A stretch of DNA of 64,000 bases from CAZMNY01 sp964567745. GTDB lineage: Bacteria > Planctomycetota > Planctomycetia > Pirellulales > Pirellulaceae. This document shows positions 16,255 to 26,038 of this stretch, in pieces (position 1 is the first letter of the stretch; the number at the start of each line of letters is the position of its first letter). The position numbers were made by a program, and so were the translations under genes. The notes under the pieces were generated by a model that saw nothing but the letters and a program-made list of their open reading frames with translations, had not been told where the DNA came from and did no database searches. The stretch spans positions 124,001 through 188,000 of the forward strand of contig CAZMNY010000005.1 of assembly GCA_964567745.1 (NCBI GenBank), given 5' to 3'.

Positions 16255-18021
16255 TCACCGTGTGATAATGTCGTCGACCGTGCCGCCGGACGGAATCATC
16301 GGCAACACGTGGGCGGTGTAAGGAACTTGAATGTCGAGCACAAAAGGACCGTCGTAGTCGATCATCTCTTGCAGCGCCGCGCGCAGATCGCCGCGCTCGC
16401 GAACCGTGTTGGCGCCGCATCCGTAACCCTTGGCGATCGTGACGAAATCCGGATAACTCTCGATCGGATAATCCTCATCGCCTTGGCCCTCCGCCTCGCG
16501 GTGATGGGTGGGCCCCAAGTAAGTGTGAGCCCGGTTGCCTTTCATGAAGCGATCTTCCCATTGAACCACCATGCCCAAATGCTGGTTGTTCAGCAGCATC
16601 ACTTTGACGGGAATGTTCTCGCAGTGCAGCGTTGCTAGTTCCTGAATATTCATTTGAAAACTGCCGTCGCCGTCGATGTCCACGACCAGCGCATCGGGAT
16701 GAGCCACCTGGGCACCCATCGCAGCGGGCAAGCCAAAGCCCATCGTTCCCAATCCGGAACTCGACAGCCAAGTTCGAGGTTCGTCGAACTGAAAATATTG
16801 GGCACCCCACATCTGATGCTGACCAACGCCAACCGCCACGATCGTCTTTCGATCCTGTGTCAGCTCGGATAGCAATTCAATGGCGTGCTGCTGGCGAATT
16901 CCCGAAAATCCTTCGTCGTATTCATAGGGACTCTCCGACTTCCATTGCTTGCACTGCTTCACCCACGACTCAATGCTCCCGCTGGGCTCGACGATCGCGT
17001 TGAGCTGCTGCAGCGCTGTTTTGACGTCGCTGACGATCGGAATCTGAGCTGGCTTGTTTTTGTTCAGCTCGGATGGATCGATGTCGATGTGCACGATCTT
17101 CGCGCCCTTCGCGAACTCGGCCAACTTCCCTGTCACTCGATCGTCGAAACGAACTCCTAGAGCCAATAGCAAGTCGCATCCCTGCACGGCCTTATTGGCG
17201 TAGACGCTACCATGCATCCCAAGCATGTCCATCGAGAGCGGATCCGAGTTCGGAAAGGCACCCAGCCCCATGATCGTCATTGTCACCGGGGTGCCCGTCT
17301 TGTCGACAAGCTCGCGCAGTTCGGGACTCGCTTCGGATGCAATGATGCCGCCGCCGGCATAGATCAAGGGTCGCTTGGCTGACTTGATTGCCTCAGCCAC
17401 CCGGCGAATTTGCTCGGCGCTCGCAACGCGATCGTCCAGGTAGTAACCCGGCAGATTCATCGGCTCGTCCCACACCGGCGAGAAAGCCTCTTCCTGAACG
17501 TCCTTTGGCAAGTCGATCAACACCGGACCTTGTCTTCCCGTCGTCGCAATATGAAACGCCTCACGGACGATACGAGCAAGATCTTTGACGTCGGTCACCA
17601 GATAGTGGTGCTTCGTAATCCCTCGGCAAACCTCGACGATGGGCGTCTCTTGAAATGCGTCCGAGCCAATGACGGGCGTTTTGACTTGCCCGGTGATCGC
17701 GACGAGCGGAATGCTATCGAGCTTCGCGTCGGCTATCGCCGTGACCAAATTCGTGGCACCCGGGCCGCTGGTCGCCATGCAAACGCCCGGCTTGCCGGTG
17801 GTCCGCGCGTACCCTTGAGCCGCAAAGGCACCGCCCTGCTCGTGCCTCGGCAAGATCGTGCGGATTTCGTTTTTGTACTTCGTCAGCGACTGATGCAACG
17901 GCATACTGGCGCCGCCGGGATACGCAAAAATCACCTCGACGCCGTGATTGAGCAGCGCTTGGACGAGAATGTCCGACCCCGACATGGGCTCAGTTGTGGT
18001 TGGTGTCGAAGTAGACGCCAT
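16255..18021 (-). CDS. ilvB: Acetolactate synthase, large (catalytic) subunit
   Basis: 588 aa from the ATG at 18021, which has GAGGA 8-10 nt upstream; a longer frame to 18108 lacks this. The three domains of thiamine-diphosphate enzymes are present: the catalytic Glu61 in PRHEQGGAFAA, the FAD-region middle domain, and the ThDP/Mg site GDGSF followed by LLNNQHLGMV. It joins two pyruvates (or pyruvate and 2-oxobutyrate), the first common step of valine, leucine and isoleucine synthesis. No small regulatory subunit (ilvN) lies next to it, so that subunit must be elsewhere. Length and motifs are normal. Confidence 0.95.
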   Translation of the reverse strand: MASTSTPTTTEPMSGSDILVQALLNHGVEVIFAYPGGASMPLHQSLTKYKNEIRTILPRHEQGGAFAAQGYARTTGKPGVCMATSGPGATNLVTAIADAKLDSIPLVAITGQVKTPVIGSDAFQETPIVEVCRGITKHHYLVTDVKDLARIVREAFHIATTGRQGPVLIDLPKDVQEEAFSPVWDEPMNLPGYYLDDRVASAEQIRRVAEAIKSAKRPLIYAGGGIIASEASPELRELVDKTGTPVTMTIMGLGAFPNSDPLSMDMLGMHGSVYANKAVQGCDLLLALGVRFDDRVTGKLAEFAKGAKIVHIDIDPSELNKNKPAQIPIVSDVKTALQQLNAIVEPSGSIESWVKQCKQWKSESPYEYDEGFSGIRQQHAIELLSELTQDRKTIVAVGVGQHQMWGAQYFQFDEPRTWLSSSGLGTMGFGLPAAMGAQVAHPDALVVDIDGDGSFQMNIQELATLHCENIPVKVMLLNNQHLGMVVQWEDRFMKGNRAHTYLGPTHHREAEGQGDEDYPIESYPDFVTIAKGYGCGANTVRERGDLRAALQEMIDYDGPFVLDIQVPYTAHVLPMIPSGGTVDDIITR

Positions 18022-18325
18022 GACATAAGTCCTCTGGTCTCTTGAGTTTTCGCCAATACGACGGCCTTGGCGAACCCGCTTTCTCGGAGATGTAGCTTGA
18101 GAACGCATTGGGTCGGCGGAGAGAAACGCGTCGAATGAGCCGGCCCCGAAGGTTTCAGCTTATGTCATCCGCCCGGAAAGTCCACACCAAACGCGTTGTA
18201 TCGTGGTAGGCACGTTGGCCAGAACCTTGGGGAATCCCCGGTCGGGCATGAGTTGTCCTGGTGCAAACGTCCGACTACGCTGGCGGGCGGAAATTCGGTT
18301 TTGCGGAAATTGGGTGTGCCTGCGA
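18022..18325. other. Divergent spacer between ilvB and crcB
   Basis: 304 nt. No gene is seen. I looked for an ilv leader peptide or T-box before ilvB and for a fluoride riboswitch before crcB and recognised none. The promoters of both divergent genes should be here. Confidence 0.4.
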
Positions 18326-18718
18326 ATGAAAGAGTTACTTGCGATCGCCGTGGGAGGCGCCTTTGGGGCGGTCGGTCGCTACCTGGTCCGACTGCTGGCC
18401 GAACGTGTGGTCGGTCACGAGTTTCCCTGGGGCACGCTCGTCGCCAATATCGCCGGCTGCTTTCTGTTGGGAATCGTCGCAGCCCTCGGAATGGCTCGCC
18501 GAGATATCCCGCCTTACGTCCAACACGGGATCGGGATCGGATTCCTCGGCGCCCTCACCACGTTCTCCACTTTCGGCTTCGAGACGTTTCGCCATATCGA
18601 AGACGAGAAATGGGCGATGGCGTTCTCGAATATCGCCGCCAACCTGTTGATCGGACTGCTCGCCGTTTGGCTCGGATTGCTGCTCGGCAAATCCCTTTTC
18701 GGCACCGCACTGCGTTAA
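18326..18718 (+). CDS. crcB: CrcB/Fluc fluoride channel
   Basis: 130 aa from ATG 18326; upstream codons of the frame lack a signal and were not taken. Four hydrophobic segments are seen, with the family motifs GGAFGAVGRY (residues 8-17), GTLVANIAGCF and TTFSTFGFET (the Phe-lined pore and Na-site region). The protein works as a dual-topology dimer that lets fluoride leave the cell. Length is typical. It stands alone between ilvB and uvrA. Confidence 0.93.
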   Translation: MKELLAIAVGGAFGAVGRYLVRLLAERVVGHEFPWGTLVANIAGCFLLGIVAALGMARRDIPPYVQHGIGIGFLGALTTFSTFGFETFRHIEDEKWAMAFSNIAANLLIGLLAVWLGLLLGKSLFGTALR

Positions 18719-18731
18719 GGTCGACGCTTAA

Positions 18732-18838
18732 CGTTGAATCTGATTCACCGAACGAGCAAGCTTGTTGGGGTCTGACAATTTGCACTTTGCATTCCCTACT
18801 TTGCACTAGCGAGGTGAGTCCGTTGCCCCGAAGGGGCA
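18732..18838. repeat. Composite of intergenic repeats (families B and D, hairpin)
   Basis: TTCACCGAACGAGCAAGCTT (family B) is followed by TTTGCACTTTGCATT (family D) and a hairpin TGCCCC-gaa-GGGGCA (18824-18838). The same B-plus-hairpin order occurs at 60408-60518. The hairpin may end transcription between the convergent crcB and uvrA genes. Confidence 0.55.
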
Positions 18839-18935
18839 GTCGCCCGTCAAGACTCAAAGCTAAAGCGCCGGCAACTGAAAGCTGGACGATCTGCGAGGCC
18901 CGTGGGGTCGTGGTCCCGGCCCTCAACGTGTCGGT

Positions 18936-21800
18936 TCATTTGGCCAGTTGCGGCGCCAAGAATCGACCGGTGTGATTGTCTTGGATCTCGGCGATCGCTT
19001 CGGGAGGCCCTTCGGCCACGACATGACCGCCCGCCTCGCCGCCTTCCGGCCCAAGATCGATCAGCCAATCCGCACATTTGATCACGTCCAGATTGTGCTC
19101 GATCACGACCACCGTGTTTCCGCGATCGACCAGCTTGCTCAACACCTCTAGCAGCTTGCGAATATCGTCGAAGTGTAAGCCTGTCGTCGGCTCGTCGAGC
19201 AAGTAAAGCGTCTTGCCCGTATCGACTCGAGCCAATTGGGTGGCGAGTTTAATACGTTGAGCCTCGCCGCCAGAGAGCGTGGTCGATGGTTGACCCAGTT
19301 TGACGTATCCAAGACCGACGTCGACGAGCGATTCGAGCAAGCGATGGATTTGAGCAAAGTTTTCGAAGAACTCACAAGCGTTTCCGACCGACATCTCCAG
19401 TACGTCCGCAATCGACTTGCCTCGATATCTCACTTGCAGAGTCTGTCGATTGAAGCGCTTGCCATTGCACTGGCCGCAGACAACGTACAAGTCGGAGAGG
19501 AAGCTCATTTCGATCTTCTGAGTTCCCTGACCCTGGCAAGCTTCGCAACGACCGCCTTTGACGTTGAAGCTAAAGCGACTCGTTTTGTAGCCGCGTTGTT
19601 TCGCGTCTCGAGTGCCCGCGAAGACTTTGCGAATCTCGTCGAAGACGCCTGTGTAGGTCGCCGGATTACTGCGCGGCGTGCGACCGATCGGGGATTGATC
19701 GATCTCGATCACTTTGTCGATCTGACTTACGCCGCGCAATCCCGAGTGGGGTCCTGGTTTGGGACCGACGCCGCCCAGTCGGCGCTTTAGCGCGCGGGCC
19801 ATCGTCTCGTTGATCAGCGAGCTTTTCCCGGATCCGCTGACGCCGGTCACGCAAACAAGCGCGCCTAGCGGGAATCGCACATCGATGTCTTTCAAGTTGT
19901 TCGTCGAAGCGCCCGTTAACTGCAGCGATCGCGACTTCGCCGTTCGTCGACGTGTCTTGGGTACTTCGATACGCTTTGCGCCGCTGAGGTACTGACCGGT
20001 GATCGATTTCGAATCGGCCGATACTTCGCTCGGTGTCCCCAACGAAACAATCCTTCCTCCCAGCTCGCCCGCGCCCGGTCCCATGTCGATCAGTTGATCC
20101 GCTTCCAGCATCATCGACTCATCGTGTTCCACGATCAGCACGGTGTTTCCGAGCTGCTGCAGGTCGCGCAAGGCACCGATCAATCGATCGTTGTCTCGAG
20201 GGTGAAGTCCGATCGATGGTTCGTCGAGCACATAGCAAACTCCGACTAGCGAAGAACCAATACTTGTCGCCAATCGCACTCGCTGTAACTCGCCGCCGCT
20301 AAGCGTGTCGGCTGGACGATCCAGAGTCAGATAGCCGACGCCGACTTTATCGAGGAAGGCGAGTCGTTTTGAAATCTCTTCTAGCAGCGGTTTGGCGATC
20401 GGCAAATGAGACGGATCAGGTTCGATTTGATCGAAGAACTCGCGAGCTCGCTCGACCGACAACGCGGTCATCTCTTGAATCGCCAGCCCAGCGTAACGAA
20501 CGCTCGACGCCTCTTTTCTCAGGCGCGAGCCATTGCACTCCAGACACTGCACCTCACCACGAAACGCCGCGAGCTGCTCTTGCTTGGATTTCTTTGTCGA
20601 CGTGGCCAATTCCTTTTCCAGAGCAATCACCAGCCCGTCGAATTTGGAATTGTGGCCGTGAAAGAGCTTCTCCAACAGTTGCGGTTTCCACTCCGATAGC
20701 GGGACATCCCAGCTGAAACCTTTCAGCTTGGCCAAACTCGACAACTCGCCTAGACGCTTCTTAAGCGCGGCGGCCGTCAGATTTCTCCAGGGCGCGATCG
20801 CCCCGTCATCGATAGAAAGCGAGTGGTCTGGCGCGATCAACTCGGGATCGAACTGTCGCTTGACGCCAAAACCTTCACATTCCTGGCAGACTCCATACGG
20901 GCTGTTGAAGCTGAATGTCCGAGGCTCAAGCTCCTCGTAGCTGATTTCGCACGTCGGACAGGCGTAGAGCGTGCTAAACAGTTTGTCGATCCACGTGCCT
21001 CGCGGATTTTTCTCATCCGTTTTCTTTTCGTCGAGGTAACAAATCGAGCAAAGGCCGTCGCCATATCGCAGCGCCAGCTGAAGCGACTCGGCGACGCGAC
21101 TGCGCACTCCGGCTCGGATGATCACGCGATCGACAACCGCGTCGATGTGATGGGTCTTGCGCGGTTCGAGTTCCGGCAAGCTCTCCATGTCGTAGATCTC
21201 GTTGTCGATCCGAGCTCGAACAAATCCCGCTTTGCGTATCCGCGCCAAGACATCTTTGTGGGCACCGCGACGACCGCGCACTAAAGGCGCCAGGATCATC
21301 GTCTTGGAGCTTTCGGGCAATTGCATCAATCGCTCGTGTATCTGCTCCAGCGAAAACTGTTGGATCGGCGAACCGCATCCGTAACATTCCGGTTCGCCAA
21401 GCCGCGCCATAAGCAGGCGCAAATAATCGTAGACCTCCGTCACCGTCGCGACCGTGCTCCGCGGATTATGACTCCCGGGCCGCTGGTCAATGCAGATGGT
21501 CGGCTGCAGCCCGTCAATGAAATCGACATCGGGTCGCTCGAGCTGATGGAGAAACTGTCGAGCGTAAACGGAAAGGCTTTCGATGTACTGGCGTTGTCCT
21601 TCGGCGTACAGCGTGTCGAACGCCAGGCTGCTCTTCCCAGATCCGCTGGGACCCGTGATGACCACCAGTTTGCGACGCTCGATGTCCAGGTCAACGTCTT
21701 TGAGATTGTGGACCCTGGCACCGCGAATACGAAGGCGCGGCGAACGCCCATTCGAGCTGGGCGCAACAGAAACCGGGGCACTCGGCGACTCGTGCGGCAT
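18936..21800 (-). CDS. uvrA: Excinuclease ABC subunit A
   Basis: 954 aa, normal length. Two ABC ATPase halves are present: Walker A GPSGSGKSS near residue 50 and GVSGSGKSS near 650, with signatures LSGGELQRVRLA and LSGGEAQRIKLA. Zinc-binding cysteines are seen in CSICY...CPTC and in CEACQGQG...CGQCNGKRF. UvrA dimers find bulky DNA lesions and load UvrB in nucleotide excision repair in the cytoplasm. The start at 21800 leaves a short disordered leader of about 20 residues before LRIRGARVHNL. Not linked here to uvrB or uvrC. Confidence 0.97.
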   Translation of the reverse strand: MPHESPSAPVSVAPSSNGRSPRLRIRGARVHNLKDVDLDIERRKLVVITGPSGSGKSSLAFDTLYAEGQRQYIESLSVYARQFLHQLERPDVDFIDGLQPTICIDQRPGSHNPRSTVATVTEVYDYLRLLMARLGEPECYGCGSPIQQFSLEQIHERLMQLPESSKTMILAPLVRGRRGAHKDVLARIRKAGFVRARIDNEIYDMESLPELEPRKTHHIDAVVDRVIIRAGVRSRVAESLQLALRYGDGLCSICYLDEKKTDEKNPRGTWIDKLFSTLYACPTCEISYEELEPRTFSFNSPYGVCQECEGFGVKRQFDPELIAPDHSLSIDDGAIAPWRNLTAAALKKRLGELSSLAKLKGFSWDVPLSEWKPQLLEKLFHGHNSKFDGLVIALEKELATSTKKSKQEQLAAFRGEVQCLECNGSRLRKEASSVRYAGLAIQEMTALSVERAREFFDQIEPDPSHLPIAKPLLEEISKRLAFLDKVGVGYLTLDRPADTLSGGELQRVRLATSIGSSLVGVCYVLDEPSIGLHPRDNDRLIGALRDLQQLGNTVLIVEHDESMMLEADQLIDMGPGAGELGGRIVSLGTPSEVSADSKSITGQYLSGAKRIEVPKTRRRTAKSRSLQLTGASTNNLKDIDVRFPLGALVCVTGVSGSGKSSLINETMARALKRRLGGVGPKPGPHSGLRGVSQIDKVIEIDQSPIGRTPRSNPATYTGVFDEIRKVFAGTRDAKQRGYKTSRFSFNVKGGRCEACQGQGTQKIEMSFLSDLYVVCGQCNGKRFNRQTLQVRYRGKSIADVLEMSVGNACEFFENFAQIHRLLESLVDVGLGYVKLGQPSTTLSGGEAQRIKLATQLARVDTGKTLYLLDEPTTGLHFDDIRKLLEVLSKLVDRGNTVVVIEHNLDVIKCADWLIDLGPEGGEAGGHVVAEGPPEAIAEIQDNHTGRFLAPQLAK

Positions 21801-22224
21801 AGAGACGCTATCGGATGAACAATGATCCTAGGACCAGTCGCCCGGATTCCGGCTCGTCACCGTTCCCTCTACGTCAAGCGCCGACAAGAGGACGAGACAA
21901 ACCAATGTTGTCAATCGAGGCAGCTAGCGGGCGGCGATGCCCCTAGGGTCTGTTTTGGTCAGTTAACAAACCACTTAGCCTACCATTGCCACATCATCAT
22001 TGCGAGCCATTGGTTCAAACGCCATCGGCCAGACTGGCACTAACCGCGACTCCGCTATCGCTTTAGATAGACCCTACGCATGAATACCCTGCGCATGAGC
22101 GACTATGGCTCAACGCACATTGCAGTGGAGCGGCGCAAGTCGAATGAGTTATACTTGAACACCGAAATCCGAGGATGCCGCACCCACAATGGTTGGCCGG
22201 ATTGCTTAGCCGAACACGGAATTT
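21801..22224. other. Divergent spacer between uvrA and a DUF1501 gene
   Basis: About 420 nt with no gene I can support. No LexA-type box was recognised before uvrA. No member of the A-D repeat families was seen. Confidence 0.4.
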
Positions 22225-23610
22225 TTGAGCGTGCTCCGAATTACCGGCAAACGAAACGCGAGTGAGCCGAGTTGCGGCGGGCGAAACGTCTTCCGGCGCT
22301 CGCTTCTTCAAGCTGGCGTTCTCGGCGGAGGACTTTTCGGCGGCATGGGCCTTGCGGACTTGTCGCGACTGCAAGCCGAAGGCGCCGTCTCGGCGAATCA
22401 TGACACGAACGTGATTCTCTTTTGGCTCAGCGGCGGACCGGGACATATGGAGACCTGGGATCCCAAGCCGAACGCGCCGACCGAATTCCGAGGACCTTTC
22501 GGCGCGATCCCTACGAGCGTTCCTGGAATCGAGTTTGGCGAGCTACTTCCGCAGACCGCCGGCTTGATGGAACACTTGGCCGTGTTGCGATCCGTCAACC
22601 ACGGTTCGGGAGACCACACGAAGGGCAACCACTGGATGTTGACCGGCTTCGAGGGCCCGGCTTTCAACGCGCCCGACAACCGCGTTCAGAAACGGCCGTC
22701 GATTGGATCGGCGACGGCCCGCTTGCGAGGCGCCAACCGAGCGGGCATGCCGCCGTACATCGGCGTTCCGCACTTGCGAGGCGGGACGGACAATTTGTTT
22801 CATTACGCCGCGTATCTTGGCGGCGGCCACAATCCATTTGTCGTCAATTCCGATCCGAACACGTCAAGCTACGCGGTGCGAAATCTCTCACTGCCGAAAG
22901 ATCTCTCGCTGAGCCGATTGGAGAGTCGGCGCGAATTGCTCGAGTCGTTTGATCGAGCCACGCGTCAGCTCGAACCCGGCATGTCCGATCTCGACAAACA
23001 TTTGCAGAACGCCTTCGAACTGCTCTCAAGCAAAGGTGTGCGGGAAGCATTTGACATTTCGGCGGAAGCGACGAAGACTCGCGACGATTACGGCCGCCAC
23101 ACGTTTGGGCAAAGCGCTTTGCTAGCGCGACGACTGGTCGAACGAGGCGTGACGTTTGCGACGGTCAACTGTGTCCCTTGGGATCATCACGGTTCAGCCA
23201 ATCGACTGCAAACCGAAGAAGGCGCGAACCTACTCATCCCGCCGCTCGACCAAGCCATGGCGGCTCTGATTCGCGACCTCATCGACCGAGGCATGTACGA
23301 GAAGACTCTTATTGTCGCGATGGGCGAATTTGGGCGCACGCCGCGAATGAACAAGTACGCCGGTCGAGATCACTGGGGGCGGACTTTCAGCGTTCTCATG
23401 GGCTCAGGCGGGATGCGAATGGGGCAAGTTGTCGGGCGCTCAAACGAACGCGGCGAACGCGCCATCGAAAGACCGCTCACTCCGCAAGACGTCGCCGCCA
23501 CGATCTACCATCACCTCGGCATCGACGCCCGCAACGTCACCTTCCGCGACCGTCTCGATCGACCGATGTATCTGCTCGATTCCGGCCAACCGATTCGCGA
23601 ACTGTTGTAA
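22225..23610 (+). CDS. DUF1501 protein with Tat-like leader
   Basis: 461 aa from TTG 22225; GTG at 22231 is an equally good start. The leader has FRRSLLQAG followed by a Gly-rich hydrophobic stretch. Family landmarks are WLSGGPGHMETWDPK, the C-terminal AMGEFGRTPRMN and GRDHWGRTF. It is similar in length and layout to the DUF1501 gene at 11225 and belongs to the same branch (PNAPTEFRG... region), unlike the two cytochrome-linked ones at 35728 and 44740. Function of the family is not known. Confidence 0.88.
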   Translation: MSVLRITGKRNASEPSCGGRNVFRRSLLQAGVLGGGLFGGMGLADLSRLQAEGAVSANHDTNVILFWLSGGPGHMETWDPKPNAPTEFRGPFGAIPTSVPGIEFGELLPQTAGLMEHLAVLRSVNHGSGDHTKGNHWMLTGFEGPAFNAPDNRVQKRPSIGSATARLRGANRAGMPPYIGVPHLRGGTDNLFHYAAYLGGGHNPFVVNSDPNTSSYAVRNLSLPKDLSLSRLESRRELLESFDRATRQLEPGMSDLDKHLQNAFELLSSKGVREAFDISAEATKTRDDYGRHTFGQSALLARRLVERGVTFATVNCVPWDHHGSANRLQTEEGANLLIPPLDQAMAALIRDLIDRGMYEKTLIVAMGEFGRTPRMNKYAGRDHWGRTFSVLMGSGGMRMGQVVGRSNERGERAIERPLTPQDVAATIYHHLGIDARNVTFRDRLDRPMYLLDSGQPIRELL

Positions 23611-23783
23611 GCAACCGCGGGCCCTAACGATGTCGTCTCGCGGAGCTGGAGAAGAGGCGGGCGACTGCCAAAAGAGACACGCAACTACTTCAAATGTTCG
23701 AACGACTCTCCGGTGGCCTCACCGGTCTTCTCTGACTCGACGGTGTTGTCTGATCGCGGATCCACCGCGCAGCTGCCGCTCAC

Positions 23784-23873
23784 TCACGTCTCGACGCCGA
23801 GCTTGGGCAGGACCCAGGCGTTCAGCACGAACCAGAAGGCGACAAATCCGACGAAGAATGCTATCTCCTTCAT
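23784..23873 (-). CDS. 29-residue hydrophobic peptide downstream of the ArsR-type gene
   Basis: The sequence starts MKEIAFFVGFVAFWFVLNAW and ends KLGVET, so it is one membrane helix with short polar ends. A strong ribosome binding site (AGGAG, 8 nt before the ATG) supports translation. It follows the ArsR-type regulator by 26 nt in the same direction. It does not match any family I recognise; it may be a small membrane partner or stress peptide. Confidence 0.6.
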   Translation of the reverse strand: MKEIAFFVGFVAFWFVLNAWVLPKLGVET

Positions 23874-23899
23874 TTTGTTTCTCCTCTTTCCGGTTTTTG

Positions 23900-24265
23900 T
23901 CATTCGCGCAAGAAGCGAGCTTCGATGCAATCCATAATGCCGGCCAAGTGAGGCTCGGCGATTTGGTAATAGACTCTTCGTCCCTCGCGCTCGCTGCTCA
24001 GAAATCCGCTTCGCTGCATCAGTCTCAAATGTTCTGACGCCACGTTGTTCGGCACGTCGCAATCTTCGGCAATCTGCCCGACCGTAAATCGCCCAAACAG
24101 TAACAACTGAATGATCCGCAGTCGGGCGGGATGAGCCAACGTCCGCAAGCACTCGGCCGCCTCGCCCAGCGCTTCCGGATTGCCCTCGGGCGGTGCCAGC
24201 GACGTTCTCGCCGCGACCTTCTTCGTCGTCCTCTTCCTCGACTGCGTCGCTCGTTTGGCGGCCAT
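23900..24265 (-). CDS. ArsR-family winged-helix repressor
   Basis: 121 aa. After a Lys/Arg-rich, Ala-rich start (1-25), the winged helix runs from about 35 to 110: LRTLAHPARLRIIQLLL, the recognition-helix region VPNNVASEHLRLMQRSGFL and the wing REGRRVYYQIA. A Cys pair typical of arsenic sensors (CVC in the recognition helix) is absent; single Cys residues are at ECLRT, EDCDV and MDCIE, so the inducer is open. It precedes the 29-aa peptide gene in the same operon. Confidence 0.9.
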   Translation of the reverse strand: MAAKRATQSRKRTTKKVAARTSLAPPEGNPEALGEAAECLRTLAHPARLRIIQLLLFGRFTVGQIAEDCDVPNNVASEHLRLMQRSGFLSSEREGRRVYYQIAEPHLAGIMDCIEARFLRE

Positions 24266-24355
24266 CCCAGCTCATCCTCCTATATATCACTATATCGTAA
24301 TGTTACGATATTTCAATGAACAATTCTTCTCGGCGAGTATCGTTTGACCTCAAAG

Positions 24356-24952
24356 TCAGTCGGTGGGAGGAGGAGATGAGTCGTTGAGCAGGATTTGCTG
24401 GCCGCAGTTGAGACAGTTGACCCAGCGGCCGAGCAGCTTCTTCTGATAGCGACCGGCGTGATGGCAGAACGGACAGGTCTCCGCCAGTTCATCGTCGGCC
24501 AGCTCATCATCGGCCAGCCGTTTCGGCGCTGCACCGCTCGAATCGGTTTCAACTGACTCGGATTGGGCGGTCGAGCGTTTCGTCGCGCCGCTTGGATCCC
24601 AGCGGTAGTCGAGGCCGAGCCAGACGGATCGAGCGTAGCGGTGAAACCAGATCGGAAAGACAACGGCGAAAATGATGGCCGGCGGCAGCAACCGCGTGTA
24701 GGGCGTGCCGGTCAGCAGCAAAGGCATGCAGACAGCGAGCACCAGACCGCAAGTGAGTCCATAATTCACGTAGATCGAGCCGAGGTAGAAACCGGGCTCC
24801 CGCTCAAAATCATAGCCGCACTCGCTACAACTCGAGTGAGCTCGCCACCAATCCTTGAGAAACTTCCCCTGGCCGCATGCGGGGCAGCGAAGGCGGAGAC
24901 ACCGAGTGATGACCGTTCTATAATCGCGGGATGACGACGCGTCCGCGTTCAC
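24356..24952 (-). CDS. DUF983 membrane protein with extra zinc ribbon
   Basis: 198 aa. The N-terminus has a zinc-ribbon pair (CPACGQGKF...CSECGYDF) followed by two membrane helices (about 60-85 and 88-108), the DUF983 layout. After a polar linker, the C-terminus adds a second pair (CPFCH...CLNCG). Some DUF983 proteins sit near cytochrome oxidase genes; none is seen here. It is divergent from the hydrolase gene, with only 30 nt between starts, so promoters must overlap coding sequence or the starts are further in. Confidence 0.85.
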   Translation of the reverse strand: MNADASSSRDYRTVITRCLRLRCPACGQGKFLKDWWRAHSSCSECGYDFEREPGFYLGSIYVNYGLTCGLVLAVCMPLLLTGTPYTRLLPPAIIFAVVFPIWFHRYARSVWLGLDYRWDPSGATKRSTAQSESVETDSSGAAPKRLADDELADDELAETCPFCHHAGRYQKKLLGRWVNCLNCGQQILLNDSSPPPTD

Positions 24953-24982
24953 TTGTTGACTCCCGCTTGTTGAGGTAATCCG

Positions 24983-25939
24983 ATGTTGCAGAAACCGACG
25001 GGCCTGTATTGGCGCGGCGTATCCGCTGGTGCCATTCTCTGCTTGGCGTGGGCCTTGCTGGCTCCAACCTCAGCTGCGTTTGGGCAGAGTAAGAAAGCAA
25101 CCAGGAAGAAAAAACAAGCTACCACTCCGCTCAAGTTCACCGGCGCGAAACCGCTCGTCTTCAAAAAAATCGGCGACGTCGAACTCTACTTGTACCTGTT
25201 CACTCCGGCCGGACACAAGGCGGAGGACAAGACGCCGGCGATCGTTTTCTTTTTTGGCGGCGGCTGGAACGGAGGCACTCCGGCTCAATTCTCTGAACAC
25301 TCGCAATACCTCGCGTCACGCGGGATGGTCGCGGCGGTGGCCGACTACCGAGTCGCTTCGAGGCACAAGACGACACCGTTCGAATGCGTCAATGACGGCA
25401 AGTCGGCGGTTCGTTGGCTTAGGCAAAATGCGTCCCGCTTCGGAATCGACCCCGAGCGAATCGCTGCCGGCGGTGGCTCGGCGGGAGGCCATGTGGCGGC
25501 GGCAACGGGAAACCTGCCGACTCTCGACGACCCAAACGACAACTTGAAAATCAGCTCGAAACCAAACGCCCTCGCTCTGTTCAATCCCGTCTACGACAAC
25601 GGACCCGAGGGATACGGATACTCGCGAGTCAAAGATCGGTACCGCGAGATCTCGCCGATGCATAACATTCGCAAAGGCGCGCCGCCGACTATCGTCTTTC
25701 TCGGCGACAAAGACAAACTGATACCCGTCTCGACCGCCAAGGCTTATCAAAAGAAGATGGAAGCGGTCGGTGCCCGCTGCGATCTACACGTTTACGAAGG
25801 CCAACCCCACGGTTTCTTCAATCGTTCGAAAAGCAAGAAACACTTTCTCGATACGGTACGTGAGATGGATCGCTTCTTCGGCGAGATCGGATACCTTCAA
25901 GGCGAGCCGACCATCGACGAGTGGAAAGCGCCCAAGTAG
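24983..25939 (+). CDS. Exported alpha/beta hydrolase (esterase/lipase type)
   Basis: 318 aa with a signal peptide (about 1-36, ending SAAFGQ). The hydrolase motifs are in order: an oxyanion loop FFFGGGWNGG, the nucleophile elbow GGGSAGGH (Ser), the acid in GDKDKLIP and the His in GQPHGFF. This matches the HSL/dienelactone-hydrolase-like group of small carbohydrate or acyl esterases. It is paralogous to the N-terminal half of the tandem hydrolase at 27040, and the SMP-30-like gene lies between the two. The substrate is unknown; an ester on a polysaccharide is a reasonable guess. Confidence 0.88.
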   Translation: MLQKPTGLYWRGVSAGAILCLAWALLAPTSAAFGQSKKATRKKKQATTPLKFTGAKPLVFKKIGDVELYLYLFTPAGHKAEDKTPAIVFFFGGGWNGGTPAQFSEHSQYLASRGMVAAVADYRVASRHKTTPFECVNDGKSAVRWLRQNASRFGIDPERIAAGGGSAGGHVAAATGNLPTLDDPNDNLKISSKPNALALFNPVYDNGPEGYGYSRVKDRYREISPMHNIRKGAPPTIVFLGDKDKLIPVSTAKAYQKKMEAVGARCDLHVYEGQPHGFFNRSKSKKHFLDTVREMDRFFGEIGYLQGEPTIDEWKAPK

Positions 25940-26038
25940 GCAACGATCGCAGGCGCCATTAAAGGCTGGGCAACATCACGTGTCGACACGCTGACGAGAA
26001 CTTTGAAACAACAACAACTCGCAAGGTAAGGATGCAGT

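Noticed and set aside
16255..18021. Missing ilvN treated as a broken operon
   Set aside because: The large subunit is full length and separate ilvN location is common; no remnant of ilvN is seen near it.
18140..18325. Fluoride riboswitch before crcB
   Set aside because: Looked for the conserved pseudoknot segments and did not see them.
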